64,000 nucleotides of DNA from Teredinibacter haidensis (GTDB taxonomy: Bacteria; Pseudomonadota; Gammaproteobacteria; Pseudomonadales; Cellvibrionaceae). The stretch covers positions 682,001 through 746,000 of the forward strand of contig NZ_CP060084.1 in NCBI RefSeq assembly GCF_014211975.1. The letters run 5' to 3'. Positions 1-8,924 of the stretch are shown one piece after another (position 1 is the stretch's first letter; every line of letters starts with the position of its first letter). The notes beneath the pieces are model-generated. The model saw only the letters and a list, made by a program, of their open reading frames with translations, made no database searches and was not told the origin of the DNA. The position numbers and the translations under genes are program-made.

Positions 1-75
1 TTTATGTATGTCGCGGTGCTCCATTTTACATAAAAACGCTCTCCGCAATATGCGCCGGTGAGCTCGGCGTTATAA
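1..75 (+). repeat. attC site, partial (cut by window edge)
   Basis: This is the 3' half of an attC site ending in core GTTATAA at 69-75. It matches, essentially base for base, the 3' part of the attC at 5662-5780, so the cassette left of the window may be a copy of the one at 5310-5774. Confidence 0.8.
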
Positions 76-478
76 GCGCTCGTAGTTAGTTGTAAGGTTT
101 TTACGTGTTTCAATTGAGCACTGAGTTTTCTGAGAGTTTTGTGGAGTCACTTTTAGGCTAAAAGGCCGCCTGTCGGCCGCCATAATTTGAGGTTAAGAGT
201 GTTCGTTCTCGGTGCGAGTTATGCCAGCCAAGCTAAATTGTTAAAGAGCAACAATATAGCTTGGCTTAGTAAATAATTTGTTGCTGGTTGTTTGGCTTCG
301 TTTCAACCATCTTTGCGTCGGCTAAGACAAAATATTGAAGTAGGGTCTTTGAGTAAGGTATTGTGGTACTCACTAGGGAGTTCGGTGCGGTTCCGCTTAT
401 AACAAATTGCTTAAACATCGTTCCGGCCAAAAAAACGGCCTCCACTGGACGCAGCAAGCTGCGCCGTTTAGCACAACG
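70..478 (+). repeat. Family A non-coding cassette, copy 1
   Basis: The unit is about 410 bp, with its attC at 397-484. The hairpin at 227-265 has a G-C pair at the variable position, and the small stem CTCG-GTG-CGAG lies at 208-218. A reading frame resembling that of other copies is stopped by a TAA near 272, so no protein is credible. Confidence 0.85.
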
Positions 479-888
479 TTATAAGCGCTCGTAGTTGGTT
501 GTAAGGTTTTTACGTGTTTCAATTGAGCGCAGAGGCCCCTGAGGGTTTCGTGGAACCACTTTTAGGCTAAAAGGCCGCCTGTCGGCCGCCATAGTTTGAG
601 GTTAAGAGTGTTCGTTCTCGGTGCGAGTTATACCAGCCAAACTAAATTGTTAAAGAGCAACAATATAGCTTGGCTTAGTCAATCAGTTTGTTGTTGGTTG
701 TTTGACTCTGTTCCAACCATCTTTGTGTCGGCTAAGTCAAAATATTGAAGAAGGGTCTTTGAGTAAGGTATTGTGGTCCTCACTAGCAGGTTCTGTGCGG
801 TTCCGCTTATAACAAATTACTTAAACATCGTTCCGGCCAAAAAGACGGCCTCCACTGGACGCAGCAAGCTGCGCCGTTTAGCAAAACG
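479..888 (+). repeat. Family A non-coding cassette, copy 2
   Basis: The attC is at 807-894 with core GTTATGT. The main hairpin (636-674) has an A/C mismatch at the variable pair, and the small CTCG/CGAG stem is intact. A base gained relative to copy 1 near 683-687 shifts any frame. Confidence 0.85.
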
Positions 889-909
889 TTATGTATCTTA
901 AGGAGTAAA

Positions 910-1347
910 ATGAAAAATTTAGCCTTTGTGTTTCTAATGTTTACACTATCATCGGTTTGTTGTGCTGAACCTTATCTGTATGAGGACGGTGCATATAAAT
1001 TTAAGGCCGAAAATATTGATGAATGTTATGGTCTTGGAACTAGCAGCCCAATTCTAGGAGTTTGTCAAAAATATTTTAGAAATCTGGCAAAAAATAAATT
1101 AGATACTAGCTATAACAACCTACTTTCTAAGTTAACTCGCGATAAATCAGAACTTATTGCTGCTCAACTGAAATGGGAGGAGTTTTCAAATTTACAGTGC
1201 CAATTTGAAGCAAAAGCATCAGAAGCAAACTCAAAGCCTAGTAAGGTATATTTTGAAATAAATAATATATGCATGGACAATCTTCGTGTAGTTCGAGCTG
1301 GCTATCTAGACTCTATAGATACCGGTTGTGCTGGCTGTGTGCAATGA
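910..1347 (+). CDS. LprI/DUF1311-like periplasmic protein (orphan)
   Basis: The protein has 145 aa and a cleavable signal peptide (hydrophobic residues 3-18, SSVCCA before the mature part). The body is helical with the pattern seen in LprI/DUF1311 proteins (AAQLKWEEF followed by Cys-containing segments). Conserved cysteines at the start (DECYG), middle (LQCQF) and end (NICMDNL, CAGC) suggest disulfides and an envelope location. The family includes lysozyme inhibitors, so a protective role against peptidoglycan hydrolases is plausible but inferred. AGGAG at 901-905 supports the start. It is the only gene of its cassette, with no toxin beside it. Another member of the family (15878-16339) sits next to a lysozyme gene. 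Confidence 0.7.
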   Translation: MKNLAFVFLMFTLSSVCCAEPYLYEDGAYKFKAENIDECYGLGTSSPILGVCQKYFRNLAKNKLDTSYNNLLSKLTRDKSELIAAQLKWEEFSNLQCQFEAKASEANSKPSKVYFEINNICMDNLRVVRAGYLDSIDTGCAGCVQ

Positions 1348-1348
1348 T

Positions 1349-1462
1349 ACATAACAAGCATGTCCTGTTGACGTTTTGGCTTTCGTTCCGTTTTGGGGTG
1401 GCTTCACCACTTTACCCCAAAACTCCACTACAGCCAAAACGCAACAGACATGGGCGTTATAG
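1349..1462 (+). repeat. attC site of the LprI cassette
   Basis: The inverse core ACATAAC is at 1349-1355 and core GTTATAG at 1456-1462. They flank a long imperfect palindrome (GTTTTGGCTTTCG / CAGCCAAAAC and TTTTGGGGTGG / CCCCAAAA). Confidence 0.85.
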
Positions 1463-1872
1463 CGGTCTTTAGCATTTTATATTTTTAGATGAGCCTCAAG
1501 TATCCCTTACCTTACTTCGTAGGGTGCTTGGTTAAGCAGTTGGATCGTAACTCGCGAGATTCGGCATCGCTAACGTAGTTTCTTTATCGTTGGTGGTATT
1601 TAACTACGAGTCTTTTCCAGTTTGGATGTTGTTCTGTTGCTCAGCCTTTTTTAGTGGTTGTAGTGTTTAGACGGGCAGTAGCTTGGTATGGCTTGGTCGT
1701 TATTGTCGGCGATGGCTTTGTTAGATATATGGGGAAAGTTTGTAGGTATGAACGCTGCCTTGCTATAACAAAGTCATCAAACCTGACACTTTTTACTGCA
1801 TTCCATGTTGTGCATGCCTGCGGCATAATTGCACAACATTCCATTACATAAAAAGTGCAGTTTATAACAACG
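1457..1872 (+). repeat. Family B non-coding cassette, copy 1
   Basis: The unit is about 415 bp, with its attC at 1763-1878. Short frames exist on both strands, but they cross the attC and are not conserved among the seven copies. CGTAGTT and AACTACG form a 7-bp stem near 1573-1605. Confidence 0.8.
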
Positions 1873-2282
1873 TTATAAGCGCTCGTATTTGGTTGAAAAA
1901 TGTTTACGTGTTTCAATTGAGCGCAGAGGCGCCTGAGGGTTTCGTGGAACCACTTTTAGGCTAAAAGGCAGCCTGTCGGCCGCCATAGTTTGATGTTAAG
2001 AGCGTTCGTTCCCGGTGCGAGTTATACCAGCCAAGCTAAATTGTTAAAGAACAACAATATAGTTTGGCTTTGTAAATCAGTTTGTTGGTGGTTATTTGCC
2101 TTCGTTCCAACCATCTTTGCGTGGGCTAAGTCCAAATATTGAAGTATGGCATTCGAGTAGGGTATTGTGGTTCTCACTAGACAGTTCGGTGCGGTTCCGT
2201 TTATAACAAATTGCTTAAACATCGTTCCGGCCAAAAAGACGGCCTCCACTGGACGCAGCAAGCTGCCCCGTTTAGCAAAACG
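1873..2282 (+). repeat. Family A non-coding cassette, copy 3
   Basis: The attC is at 2201-2288. The main hairpin (2030-2068) has a G/T wobble at the variable pair. The small stem is CCCG/CGAG, with one mismatch. Confidence 0.85.
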
Positions 2283-2691
2283 TTATAAGCGCTCGTAGTT
2301 GGTTGTAACGTTTTTACGTGTTTCAATTGAACTCTGAGTTTTTCTGAGAGTTTTGTGGAATAAATTTTAAGCTAAAAGGTAGCCTGTCGGCCGCCATAGT
2401 TATAGGTTAAGAGTGTTCGTTCCCGGTGCGGGTAATGCCAGCCAATCTAAATTGTTAAAGAACAACAATATAGATTGGCTTTGTAAATAATTTGTTGGTG
2501 GTTATTTGACTTCGTTTCGACCATCTTTGCGTCGGCTAAGTCAAAATATTGAAGTAGCGTCTTTGAGTAAGGTGTTGTGGTAATCACTAGGAAGTTCGGT
2601 GCGATTCCGCTTATAACAAATTACTTAAACATCGTTCCGGCCAAAAGACGGCCTCCACTGGACGCAGCAAGCTGCGCCGTTTAGCAAAACG
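2283..2691 (+). repeat. Family A non-coding cassette, copy 4
   Basis: The attC is at 2611-2697. The main hairpin (2441-2479) has a T-A pair at the variable position. The small stem is CCCG/CGGG, fully compensated relative to CTCG/CGAG. Confidence 0.85.
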
Positions 2692-3100
2692 TTATAAGCG
2701 CTCGTAGTTGGTTGTAAAGTTTTTACGTTTTTCAATTGAGCAACGAGCTTTCTGAGAGTTTTGTGTAATCACTTTTAAGCTAAAGGGCCGCCTGTCGGCC
2801 GCCAAAGTTTGAGGCTAAGAGTGTTCGTTCTCGGTGCGAGTTATACCAGCCAATCTAAATTGTTAAAGAACAACAATATAGTTTGGCTTAGTCAATCAGT
2901 TTGTTGCTGATTGTTTGACTTCGTTCCAACCATCTTTGCGTGGGCTAAGTCAAAATATTGAAGAATGGTCTTTGAGTAAGGTATTGTGGTAATCACTAGA
3001 AAGTTCGGTACGGTTCTGCTTATAACAAATTACTTAAACATCGTTCCGGCCAAAAGACGGCCTCCACTGGACGCAGCAAGCTGCGCCGTTTAGCAAAACG
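2692..3100 (+). repeat. Family A non-coding cassette, copy 5
   Basis: The attC is at 3020-3106 with core GTTATGA. The main hairpin (2849-2887) has a T/T mismatch at the variable pair. The small CTCG/CGAG stem is intact. Confidence 0.85.
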
Positions 3101-3403
3101 TTATGAGCCGCCAAATTTTGAGAGTACGTCCATGTTTTTGTGGAGAATACGAATAATTTGAATGCTGCCTTGGGTCGCTATGCGATAAAAAATTATATGG
3201 CTACCCTGAGGAAATCTTTGGTAATTTTCTTTTATATGGTTACAGTTATTCCCTATTTCGGGGGTATTAGAAAGCACATGAAATGTATCATCAAATTGCT
3301 TAATGTAAATGTAGCGTTGCTCTCGTCCCCAGCGCTTTTCAGTAAATTTAGCTATGGATTTCAAATCAGTTTTAGCACGTCGTGTTAAAGTAAATGCGCT
3401 CAT
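3101..3403 (-). CDS. parE: ParE-type toxin (RelE/ParE superfamily)
   Basis: The protein has 100 aa, the usual size of a ParE toxin. The N-terminal stretch (LTRRAKTDLKSIAKFTEKRWG) and the later IIFYRI and IIRILHKNMDV segments are the standard ParE pattern. ParE toxins poison DNA gyrase; that activity here is inferred from the family. The gene overlaps the upstream antitoxin by 4 bp. It points against cassette orientation, so the pair is expressed from its own promoter. The stop codon TAA is formed by the TTA of the attC core at the cassette edge. Confidence 0.85.
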   Translation of the reverse strand: MSAFTLTRRAKTDLKSIAKFTEKRWGREQRYIYIKQFDDTFHVLSNTPEIGNNCNHIKENYQRFPQGSHIIFYRIATQGSIQIIRILHKNMDVLSKFGGS

Positions 3404-3642
3404 ATATGACTTTCAGCATCAAGTTCACTCATGAGGCTGTCATAGCTATAGTCAGCTGTACCGCTTTCTTCTCCGTCAGCCAGCATTTGGCGCAATACAT
3501 CAAGTTTGCTCTCCTTATCTTCAAGCACCCTCAAACCTGCACGTATAACCTCGCTTGCAGAGCCATAGCGGCCACTTTGAATTTGATGAGAAATAAAGCC
3601 GTCAAAGTGTTCGCCTAACGTCATACTTGTGTTTTTAGCCAT
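3400..3642 (-). CDS. parD: ParD-type antitoxin
   Basis: The protein has 80 aa. The N-terminal ribbon-helix-helix (MAKNTSMTLGEHFDGFISHQ, then GRYGSASEVIRAGLRVLEDKE) is typical of type II ParD antitoxins, and the acidic, probably disordered C-terminus (DGEESGTADYSYDSL) would cover the toxin. A strong GGAGG lies just upstream of the ATG. An inverted repeat at 3666-3684 upstream is a likely autoregulatory operator. Addiction modules of this kind are common in large integron arrays and are thought to stabilise them. Confidence 0.88.
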   Translation of the reverse strand: MAKNTSMTLGEHFDGFISHQIQSGRYGSASEVIRAGLRVLEDKESKLDVLRQMLADGEESGTADYSYDSLMSELDAESHI

Positions 3643-3665
3643 GATTCACCTCCGAGATACCAATA

Positions 3666-3684
3666 TATACCTAATTATGGTATA
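3666..3684 (-). promoter_or_regulatory. Candidate ParD operator/promoter
   Basis: The perfect inverted repeat TATACC-N7-GGTATA lies about 25 bp upstream of parD in an AT-rich stretch containing TATAAT-like hexamers. Its position suits autorepression by ParD. No experimental support can be seen here. Confidence 0.5.
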
Positions 3685-3688
3685 AAAG

Positions 3689-3793
3689 TCATAACAAGTC
3701 AAAGCACGCGGACGTGGCAAAGCTGTCACCTTTTGTGCAAAAACATGCACAAAAGCCGCCAACTTCACCACGCCAGTGTTTGAGGCGTTATAG
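3689..3793 (+). repeat. attC site of the ParDE cassette
   Basis: The inverse core TCATAAC is at 3689-3695 and core GTTATAG at 3787-3793. The palindromic arms include TTTTGTGC / GCACAAAA. Confidence 0.85.
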
Positions 3794-4201
3794 CGGTCAT
3801 TAGTATTTTACATTTTTAGGTGAGTCTCAAGTATCCCTTACCTTACTTCGTAGGGGCTTGGTTAAGCAGTTGGATCGTAAATTGCGAGATTCTACATCGC
3901 TAACGTAGTTTCTTTATCGTTGGTGGTATTTAACTACGAGTCTTTGCCAGTTTGGATGTTGTGCTGTTGCTCGGATTTTGTCGTTGGTGGCAGTGTTTAA
4001 AGGGTAATAGAGCGGGGCGGTCTGGTCGTTATTGTCGGCGATGGCTTTGTTAGAGAAGTGGGGAAAGTTTGTAGGTACGAACGCTGCCTTGCTATAACAA
4101 AGTCATCAAACCTGACACTTTTTACTCCATTTCATGTTGTGCATGCCTGCGGCATAATCGCACAACATTACATTACGTAAAAAGTGCAGTTTATAACAAC
4201 G
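3788..4201 (+). repeat. Family B non-coding cassette, copy 2
   Basis: The attC is at 4092-4207 with core GTTAGAA. This is a full-length copy with the CGTAGTT/AACTACG stem and no credible gene. Confidence 0.8.
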
Positions 4202-4219
4202 TTAGAATTTGAGGTTTAC

Positions 4220-4681
4220 ATGGAAGAGTTGTTGCACATATCCAAGTTTTCTTTGCCAATAATTGCGCTCCTTGGGTTATATATAGCGGGACAGCAATAT
4301 TTAGTAAATAAAACAAAAATAAGATTAGAGCTCTATGATAGGCGATTTGATATCTATGATTCAATCTTTAGCATTTTCGATAGTATGTTAAATGATGGTA
4401 AAGTTAACGAGAAAACCTTTTTTACTTTTGAAAAGTCATGTCACGAAGCTAAGTTTTTATTGCCAAAGAAAATACACAAAGAGGTAAATAAAGCTCATAG
4501 TTTAGTCTGCAAGTGGAAACGTTTAAATAGACAACTAGTTGCCTTTGAAATAAAAAACTTAAGTAGTAAAGGTGTTGATGATGTCAAAAATGAAATGATT
4601 ACAGTGGAAGAAGAAATCGAGTCATTTATAGAGCCTATGACAGCATCTTTTGCAACGGTACTAAAATTTGAACAATTCTAA
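4220..4681 (+). CDS. Hypothetical membrane-anchored protein
   Basis: The protein has about 153 aa from the ATG at 4220, chosen because the cassette begins at 4202 and GAGGT lies at 4211-4215. An earlier ATG at 4184 lies inside the preceding attC and is rejected. One N-terminal membrane helix (residues about 8-27, FSLPIIALLGLYIAGQQYL) is followed by a charged, helical cytoplasmic-type domain (LELYDRRFDIYDSIFSIFD). It resembles small single-helix hypotheticals found in many genomes. No function is assigned. Confidence 0.6.
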   Translation: MEELLHISKFSLPIIALLGLYIAGQQYLVNKTKIRLELYDRRFDIYDSIFSIFDSMLNDGKVNEKTFFTFEKSCHEAKFLLPKKIHKEVNKAHSLVCKWKRLNRQLVAFEIKNLSSKGVDDVKNEMITVEEEIESFIEPMTASFATVLKFEQF

Positions 4682-4767
4682 CAAGTTGCTTAAACGGAAT
4701 AAAAACAGTTGGCCATCGCTTCGCGATTATAGCCAACCATTTTTATCCGCTTAGCAAGGCGTTAGGC
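4676..4767 (+). repeat. attC site
   Basis: The inverse core TTCTAAC overlaps the stop of the upstream gene, and the core is GTTAGGC at 4761-4767. The arms are AGTTGGCCATCGC and ATAGCCAACC. The site is closely similar to the attC at 18031-18122. Confidence 0.85.
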
Positions 4768-4776
4768 GTAAATTTC

Positions 4777-5199
4777 ATGAAATTATTATCCGCTATATTT
4801 TTGGTAATCTTTGTTGGTGCATACGCTTCGGCAGAAGAAGAGTTGAATTGTGAATACTTAGTCGGTACTTGGGTTGGTAGTAGTTTTGAGTACAGCATAC
4901 AATCCCAGAAAACGTTTCAATCCACCTTTAATAAAGATGGAACATTTGAAATGGTATTTAACTTTGCTGATGGCGTTGTAGATGAATCACAGAAAGAGTC
5001 TGGGGTGTGGGAGTGTGATGGGAGGTATGTTGTAGAGCATACGCTGATAGTTTCTGAAACTGAAGTTGAGTATGTAGACTTGTATGAATATTTGGAGTTA
5101 ACAGCGTCTTATAGCAAGTACAGAGCTGTTCTAGCTAATTGTGATGATGTTATTGGGGATTGTAATGGAAAGCTGTATGAGTCAGTAAAAATTCGTTAG
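4777..5199 (+). CDS. Secreted hypothetical protein, cassette duplicated at 11003
   Basis: The protein has 140 aa. A signal peptide (MKLLSAIFLVIFVGAYASA, cleavage before EEELN) is followed by a probable small beta-barrel. The motifs LVGTWVGSSFEYSI, STFNKDGTFEMVF and SGVWECDGRYVV resemble lipocalin-like small-ligand folds (LxGxW start, then GxW-GRY strands). Four cysteines (CEYL, WECD, ANCD, GDCNG) fit disulfides in the periplasm. A near-identical copy with its attC lies at 10,988-11,568. The function is unknown, and the lipocalin-like fold is inference. Confidence 0.6.
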   Translation: MKLLSAIFLVIFVGAYASAEEELNCEYLVGTWVGSSFEYSIQSQKTFQSTFNKDGTFEMVFNFADGVVDESQKESGVWECDGRYVVEHTLIVSETEVEYVDLYEYLELTASYSKYRAVLANCDDVIGDCNGKLYESVKIR

Positions 5200-5315
5200 C
5201 CTAACAAAGCTATCAAATTGACCACCGAAGCTACGCGCCGTTTGGTGTATTTGCTTCGCAAATTATCACACAAAACGTCACTCCACTTCGGTGGCAATTT
5301 ATAGCGGCGTTATGG
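5199..5315 (+). repeat. attC site
   Basis: The inverse core GCCTAAC is at 5199-5205 and the core begins with GTT at 5309. The arms are TGACCACCGAAG / CTTCGGTGGCA. It is effectively identical to the attC at 11458-11574. Confidence 0.85.
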
Positions 5316-5774
5316 CGGGTTTAAATAATTTTTAAATCGTTCTAGAGTTCGTCAAAACTTGAGAGTTCACAGTTTAGTAAGTGCAATCGTCGAGAAAGAA
5401 CAAATAGTTTCACTCGGCGCAAGAAAGTAGCCAAGTGGTTACAATAGAAAGCATTGGAATAAGGTGAGTGCAAAACCATTCGTTCCTTGGTTCACCGTTT
5501 AAGATTTCACTGCGAAATAAAATGGATAGTTCGCATCTTCAAGGCTCCATCAAGAAAATGCGAATTGTTAGAATAGTAGTTTATACTGGTTGGGTTTTTA
5601 ATAGGCTAAAGTTCCGTGTTCGCTCCACAAAGAGCGCTGTAGAAAGTAAGTGCCACCCAGCTCATAACAAATCGCTGCACTCGGACGCATATTGCTACGC
5701 TCGTTTTTATGTATGTCGCGGTGCTCCATTTTACATAAAAACGCTCTCCGCAATATGCGCCGGTGAGCTCGGCG
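5310..5774 (+). other. Cassette without a convincing gene
   Basis: The cassette is about 465 bp. The only frame above 100 codons (5468-5800) starts with GTG, has no good ribosome site, and runs straight through the attC into the next cassette, so it is not credible. The attC is at 5662-5780. The sequence may be a decayed gene or non-coding. Confidence 0.5.
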
Positions 5775-5780
5775 TTAGAT
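5662..5780 (+). repeat. attC site
   Basis: The inverse core TCATAAC is at 5662-5668 and core GTTAGAT at 5774-5780. The arms are TTTTATGTATGTCGC / CATTTTACATAAAA. It is shared with the site at 1-75 and similar to 20773-20892. Confidence 0.85.
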
Positions 5781-5923
5781 GGAGCAGCAGAGTACGATAA
5801 TTTGACTTAGGGCGACAGCAATTGCCTTACATTGCCTCAATTAACCAATCGTTAATTTTTTTTGCAATATTCGGAGTAAATCTATTCGGATATCGCTACA
5901 CAGAATAATAAAGGGCTATAGTT

Positions 5924-6862
5924 ATGGGAGAGTGGTCTAAGAAGATCGGAGAGGTGGGAGAAAGTGTAGTTGAGGAGTTCTTTGACTTAATTGGATGGGC
6001 TAATTCACAAAGCAATCTTACATTGCCTTGTTTCAGGGGGATTAGGCATGGGAAAGAGGGATCGCCCAAGCAAACTCATGGTATAGATCGTCTTTATTCT
6101 TATGAATCACCTTTGGAAGACGGCGTTTTAAATCATCTAGTAACTTCTGTTAAATATACTAGCTCCCCATACCCGAAAACTCCGAATTCTGTATTTAAGG
6201 GGCACTTCCTAGACCTAACGAAAACGCTAGAGTGTTTTAAAAAATCAGAATTAAAAACTAGATCCAACAAAGATTTTTCTGGAATTGATGTCGCCAAAAA
6301 TATTGGGGTGCTATTTTGGTTGTCTCATGAAGTAGAAATGGATGTTGATATCTTGCAAAAAGTATCTGGCTGTAAGGGTTTGGATGAGTATTCTTACGAT
6401 GCTGTATATGTTGTTGATAACAAAAGAGTTGGCTTTATTTATGACTCTATTCAGTTTGTTAAAAGCGCCTACCCTATAGGTGAGTTCGAGTTTTTTTACC
6501 CTTCCACAGGTAAAAATATAAATCCTCTAAATAAAAAATCATCTGGCGAGTTTCTTCCCGTAGAATACATAAATTCAAGCGTTCTTGTTTTTAAAGTAAC
6601 CGATGAGTCCGAAAAAAAGACACTAATAATATCCTGTATAAATGAGTTTGATAATTCTAGTCTGAGAAGGTTAATTGGATTGGCGCAAGAAATCAGTCAG
6701 GATTTGACGGCATCAATTGTCATCCTTTTTCCTGACTACAATAAGCTTCATCATGAAAATTATGTTAGTGATGCCAAGGCGGGGTTTAGAAATAAGTCTT
6801 TTACAAATACAATTAAGGTTTCCTCATTCAGGAGCGATTTTCGGGGTTTAGCTGATGAATAA
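5924..6862 (+). CDS. GapS4a-like candidate anti-phage protein
   Basis: The protein has 312 aa, with no signal peptide or membrane segment. The N-terminus (SKKIGEVGESVVEEFFDLIGW) followed by THGIDRLYSYESPLEDG and VTSVKYTSSPYP matches my recollection of GapS4a family proteins. A nuclease-like E/GID/xVK arrangement is spaced as in PD-(D/E)XK folds, although the usual second acidic residue is not obvious (SVK). GVLFWLSHE and IGFIYDSI belong to the same domain. Its stop overlaps the start of the next gene by 8 bp, as in the two-gene GAPS4 defence locus described from mobile islands. The two genes form one integron cassette of about 2.3 kb. The family call is from memory and the nuclease fold is inference. 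Confidence 0.6.
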   Translation: MGEWSKKIGEVGESVVEEFFDLIGWANSQSNLTLPCFRGIRHGKEGSPKQTHGIDRLYSYESPLEDGVLNHLVTSVKYTSSPYPKTPNSVFKGHFLDLTKTLECFKKSELKTRSNKDFSGIDVAKNIGVLFWLSHEVEMDVDILQKVSGCKGLDEYSYDAVYVVDNKRVGFIYDSIQFVKSAYPIGEFEFFYPSTGKNINPLNKKSSGEFLPVEYINSSVLVFKVTDESEKKTLIISCINEFDNSSLRRLIGLAQEISQDLTASIVILFPDYNKLHHENYVSDAKAGFRNKSFTNTIKVSSFRSDFRGLADE

Positions 6863-7976
6863 GGAACCGGTTGATATAAGTAGGTTTTTGCCCATCGGTG
6901 AAATGCTTAGAGGGCTAATGGAGCAGCCGTTTATCCAGAAGGCAGATCTAAAAACTATATTAAGATCTCGCGGGGTATTTACATGTAATACGGAAAAATC
7001 TGACAGTATACCAGTGCTAATGGCAACTATATTGAGTCCTTCAGAATTTGATGTGTTACGCGAATCACAAAATTCAAGAGAAGATAACCCTAAGAGAATT
7101 ACTCAGGTTGTGGCATGGGATTCTGATGAGACGTTACTTGATTCGCTCCCCGATGATATTGATTTTAAAAAAATTGTAGATATGGAGTTTTCCAGTTGTA
7201 AAGTTGATGGCGCTCCCGAGTTTGTTCCTGTCGATGGAAATCCAGACCATTTACGTCTTGAGTTTGATGTTGAACGAACAAATCTTACCAAAAGTTGGGC
7301 ATCAACAAAAAGTACCTTTCCTGGCTCGCTTGAGCTTAAACGAATCAAAGATAAGGGAGAGGTCAAAGTTGTAGTAACGCATACTGCCAATGAGACCAAG
7401 CAGGTCGCTAGCAAAGCAACGTCTAGTCTTGTAAATACGTTTAAAGAAAGCGGTCATATATCTAAAGCTAAAGATATTGAGAGAATTACTTTTGGTAGAT
7501 TTTCAAATGCTAGTCGAATTGAGTACTTCTTAGAGCTTTCTGTAGAGACAACTTCAAATATATTGTCATTCGAGGAAATTGTCGATTTGGAGCTTTCCCC
7601 CGATCAGGAGGCGGAGCTACCAGCCAATATGGATTGGATGTCAAATAGAATTGATGATCTAAAATTAAATGGAAAGTCATTACATGAAACATTTTTTGTA
7701 AATGAAAAAAGTAGTCACGAGTACATATTCCTTTATAGGGTCGATGTACGGTATAGCTTTGATATTTCTGGATTAGAAGGGAGTTGCGTCGTGTCGATTA
7801 GTTTTCCTGAATACATAAAATCCAAATCGGATAAGTCCGAGTTGGAAATTAGTATCAAAAGTATGTCTTTTGCTGATCGACTTCGTGGAATTACAAAGAA
7901 TGAAGTAAAGGAGATGTTACTAGATGAGCTCGAAACACAAAAAATCGAAAAATACCGAAATTATATAGTTGATTAG
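6855..7976 (+). CDS. GapS4b-like partner protein
   Basis: The protein has 373 aa, is soluble, and has no signal peptide. The N-terminal region (FLPIGEMLRGLMEQPFIQKADLKTILRSRGVFT) looks like a helical DNA- or protein-binding segment with an LRSRGVF motif, followed by LMATILSPSEFDVLRESQNSRED. The middle and C-terminal parts are mixed alpha/beta without recognised catalytic residues. It overlaps the upstream gene by 8 bp, which implies translational coupling and a complex. It fits GapS4b by position, length and the N-terminal motif as I remember the family. What triggers or is cut by the system cannot be told from sequence. Confidence 0.55.
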   Translation: MNKEPVDISRFLPIGEMLRGLMEQPFIQKADLKTILRSRGVFTCNTEKSDSIPVLMATILSPSEFDVLRESQNSREDNPKRITQVVAWDSDETLLDSLPDDIDFKKIVDMEFSSCKVDGAPEFVPVDGNPDHLRLEFDVERTNLTKSWASTKSTFPGSLELKRIKDKGEVKVVVTHTANETKQVASKATSSLVNTFKESGHISKAKDIERITFGRFSNASRIEYFLELSVETTSNILSFEEIVDLELSPDQEAELPANMDWMSNRIDDLKLNGKSLHETFFVNEKSSHEYIFLYRVDVRYSFDISGLEGSCVVSISFPEYIKSKSDKSELEISIKSMSFADRLRGITKNEVKEMLLDELETQKIEKYRNYIVD

Positions 7977-7992
7977 GCGATGAGTTCGGTTC

Positions 7993-8112
7993 ATCTAACA
8001 AACACTTACAGGCCGACAGCTGGTACTTCGCGGTTTTTGCGTTACTCGCTATCGCTCAAACAATAACACAAAATCCACTCCATACCAGCTGCGGCTGAAG
8101 TGGGCGTTATAA
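7993..8112 (+). repeat. attC site of the GAPS4-like cassette
   Basis: The inverse core ATCTAAC is at 7993-7999 and core GTTATAA at 8106-8112. The arms are ACAGCTGGTA / TACCAGCTG. Confidence 0.85.
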
Positions 8113-8514
8113 GCGCTCGTAGTTGGTTGTAAGGTTTTTACGTGTTTCAATTGAGCGCTGAGGCCCCTGAGGGTTTCGTGGAACCACTTTTAGGCTAAAA
8201 GGCCGCCTGTCGGCCGCCATAGTTTGAGGTTAGGAGTGTTCGTTCTCGGTGCGAGTTATACCAGCCAATCTAAATTGTTAAAGAACAACAATATAGATTG
8301 TCTTTGTAAATAATTTGTTGGTGGTTGTTTGACTTCGTTTCAACCATCTTTGCGTGGGCTAGGTCAAAATATTGAAGAAGGGGCTTTGAGTAAGGTATTG
8401 TGGTCCTCACTAGCAGGTTCTGTGCGGTTCCGCTTATAACAAATTACTTAAACATCGTTCCGGCCAAAAGACGGCCTCCACTGGACGCAGCAAGCTGCGC
8501 CGTTTAGCAAAACG
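8107..8514 (+). repeat. Family A non-coding cassette, copy 6
   Basis: The attC is at 8434-8520. The main hairpin (8264-8302) has T-A at the variable pair but a mismatch near its base. The small CTCG/CGAG stem is intact. Confidence 0.85.
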
Positions 8515-8924
8515 TTATAAGCGCTCGTAGTTGGTTGTAAGGTTTTTACGTGTTTCAATTGAACGCTGAGCTTTACTGAAAGTTTTGTGGGATCACCTTT
8601 AAGCTAAAAGGCCGCCTGTCGGCCGCCATAGTTTGAGGTTAGGAGTGTTCGTTCTCGGTGCGAGTTATACCAGCCAATCTAAATTGTTAAAGAACAACAA
8701 TATAGATTGTCTTTGTAAATAATTTGTTGGTGGTTGTTTGACTTCGTTTCGACAATCTTTGCGTCGGCTAAGTCAACATATTGAAGAAGGCTCTTTGAGT
8801 AAGGCATTGTGGTCCTCACTAGAAAGTTCGGTACGGTTCCGCTTATAACAAATTACTTAAACATCGTTCCGGCCAAAAAGACGGCCTCCACTGGACGCAG
8901 CAAGCTGCGCCGTTTAGCAAAACG
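8515..8924 (+). repeat. Family A non-coding cassette, copy 7
   Basis: The attC is at 8843-8930. The main hairpin (8673-8711) is the same as in copy 6. The two copies are adjacent and share a long identical block, so they may be a tandem duplication. Confidence 0.85.

Noticed and set aside
266..457. Leftward frames in family A (also 2022-2261)
   Set aside because: They start inside the attC and are not maintained across copies.
1641..1916. Frames on both strands of family B copy 1
   Set aside because: They cross the attC, are absent from the other copies, and have no initiation signal.
5468..5800. 110-codon GTG frame
   Set aside because: It runs through the attC into the next cassette and has no family resemblance.
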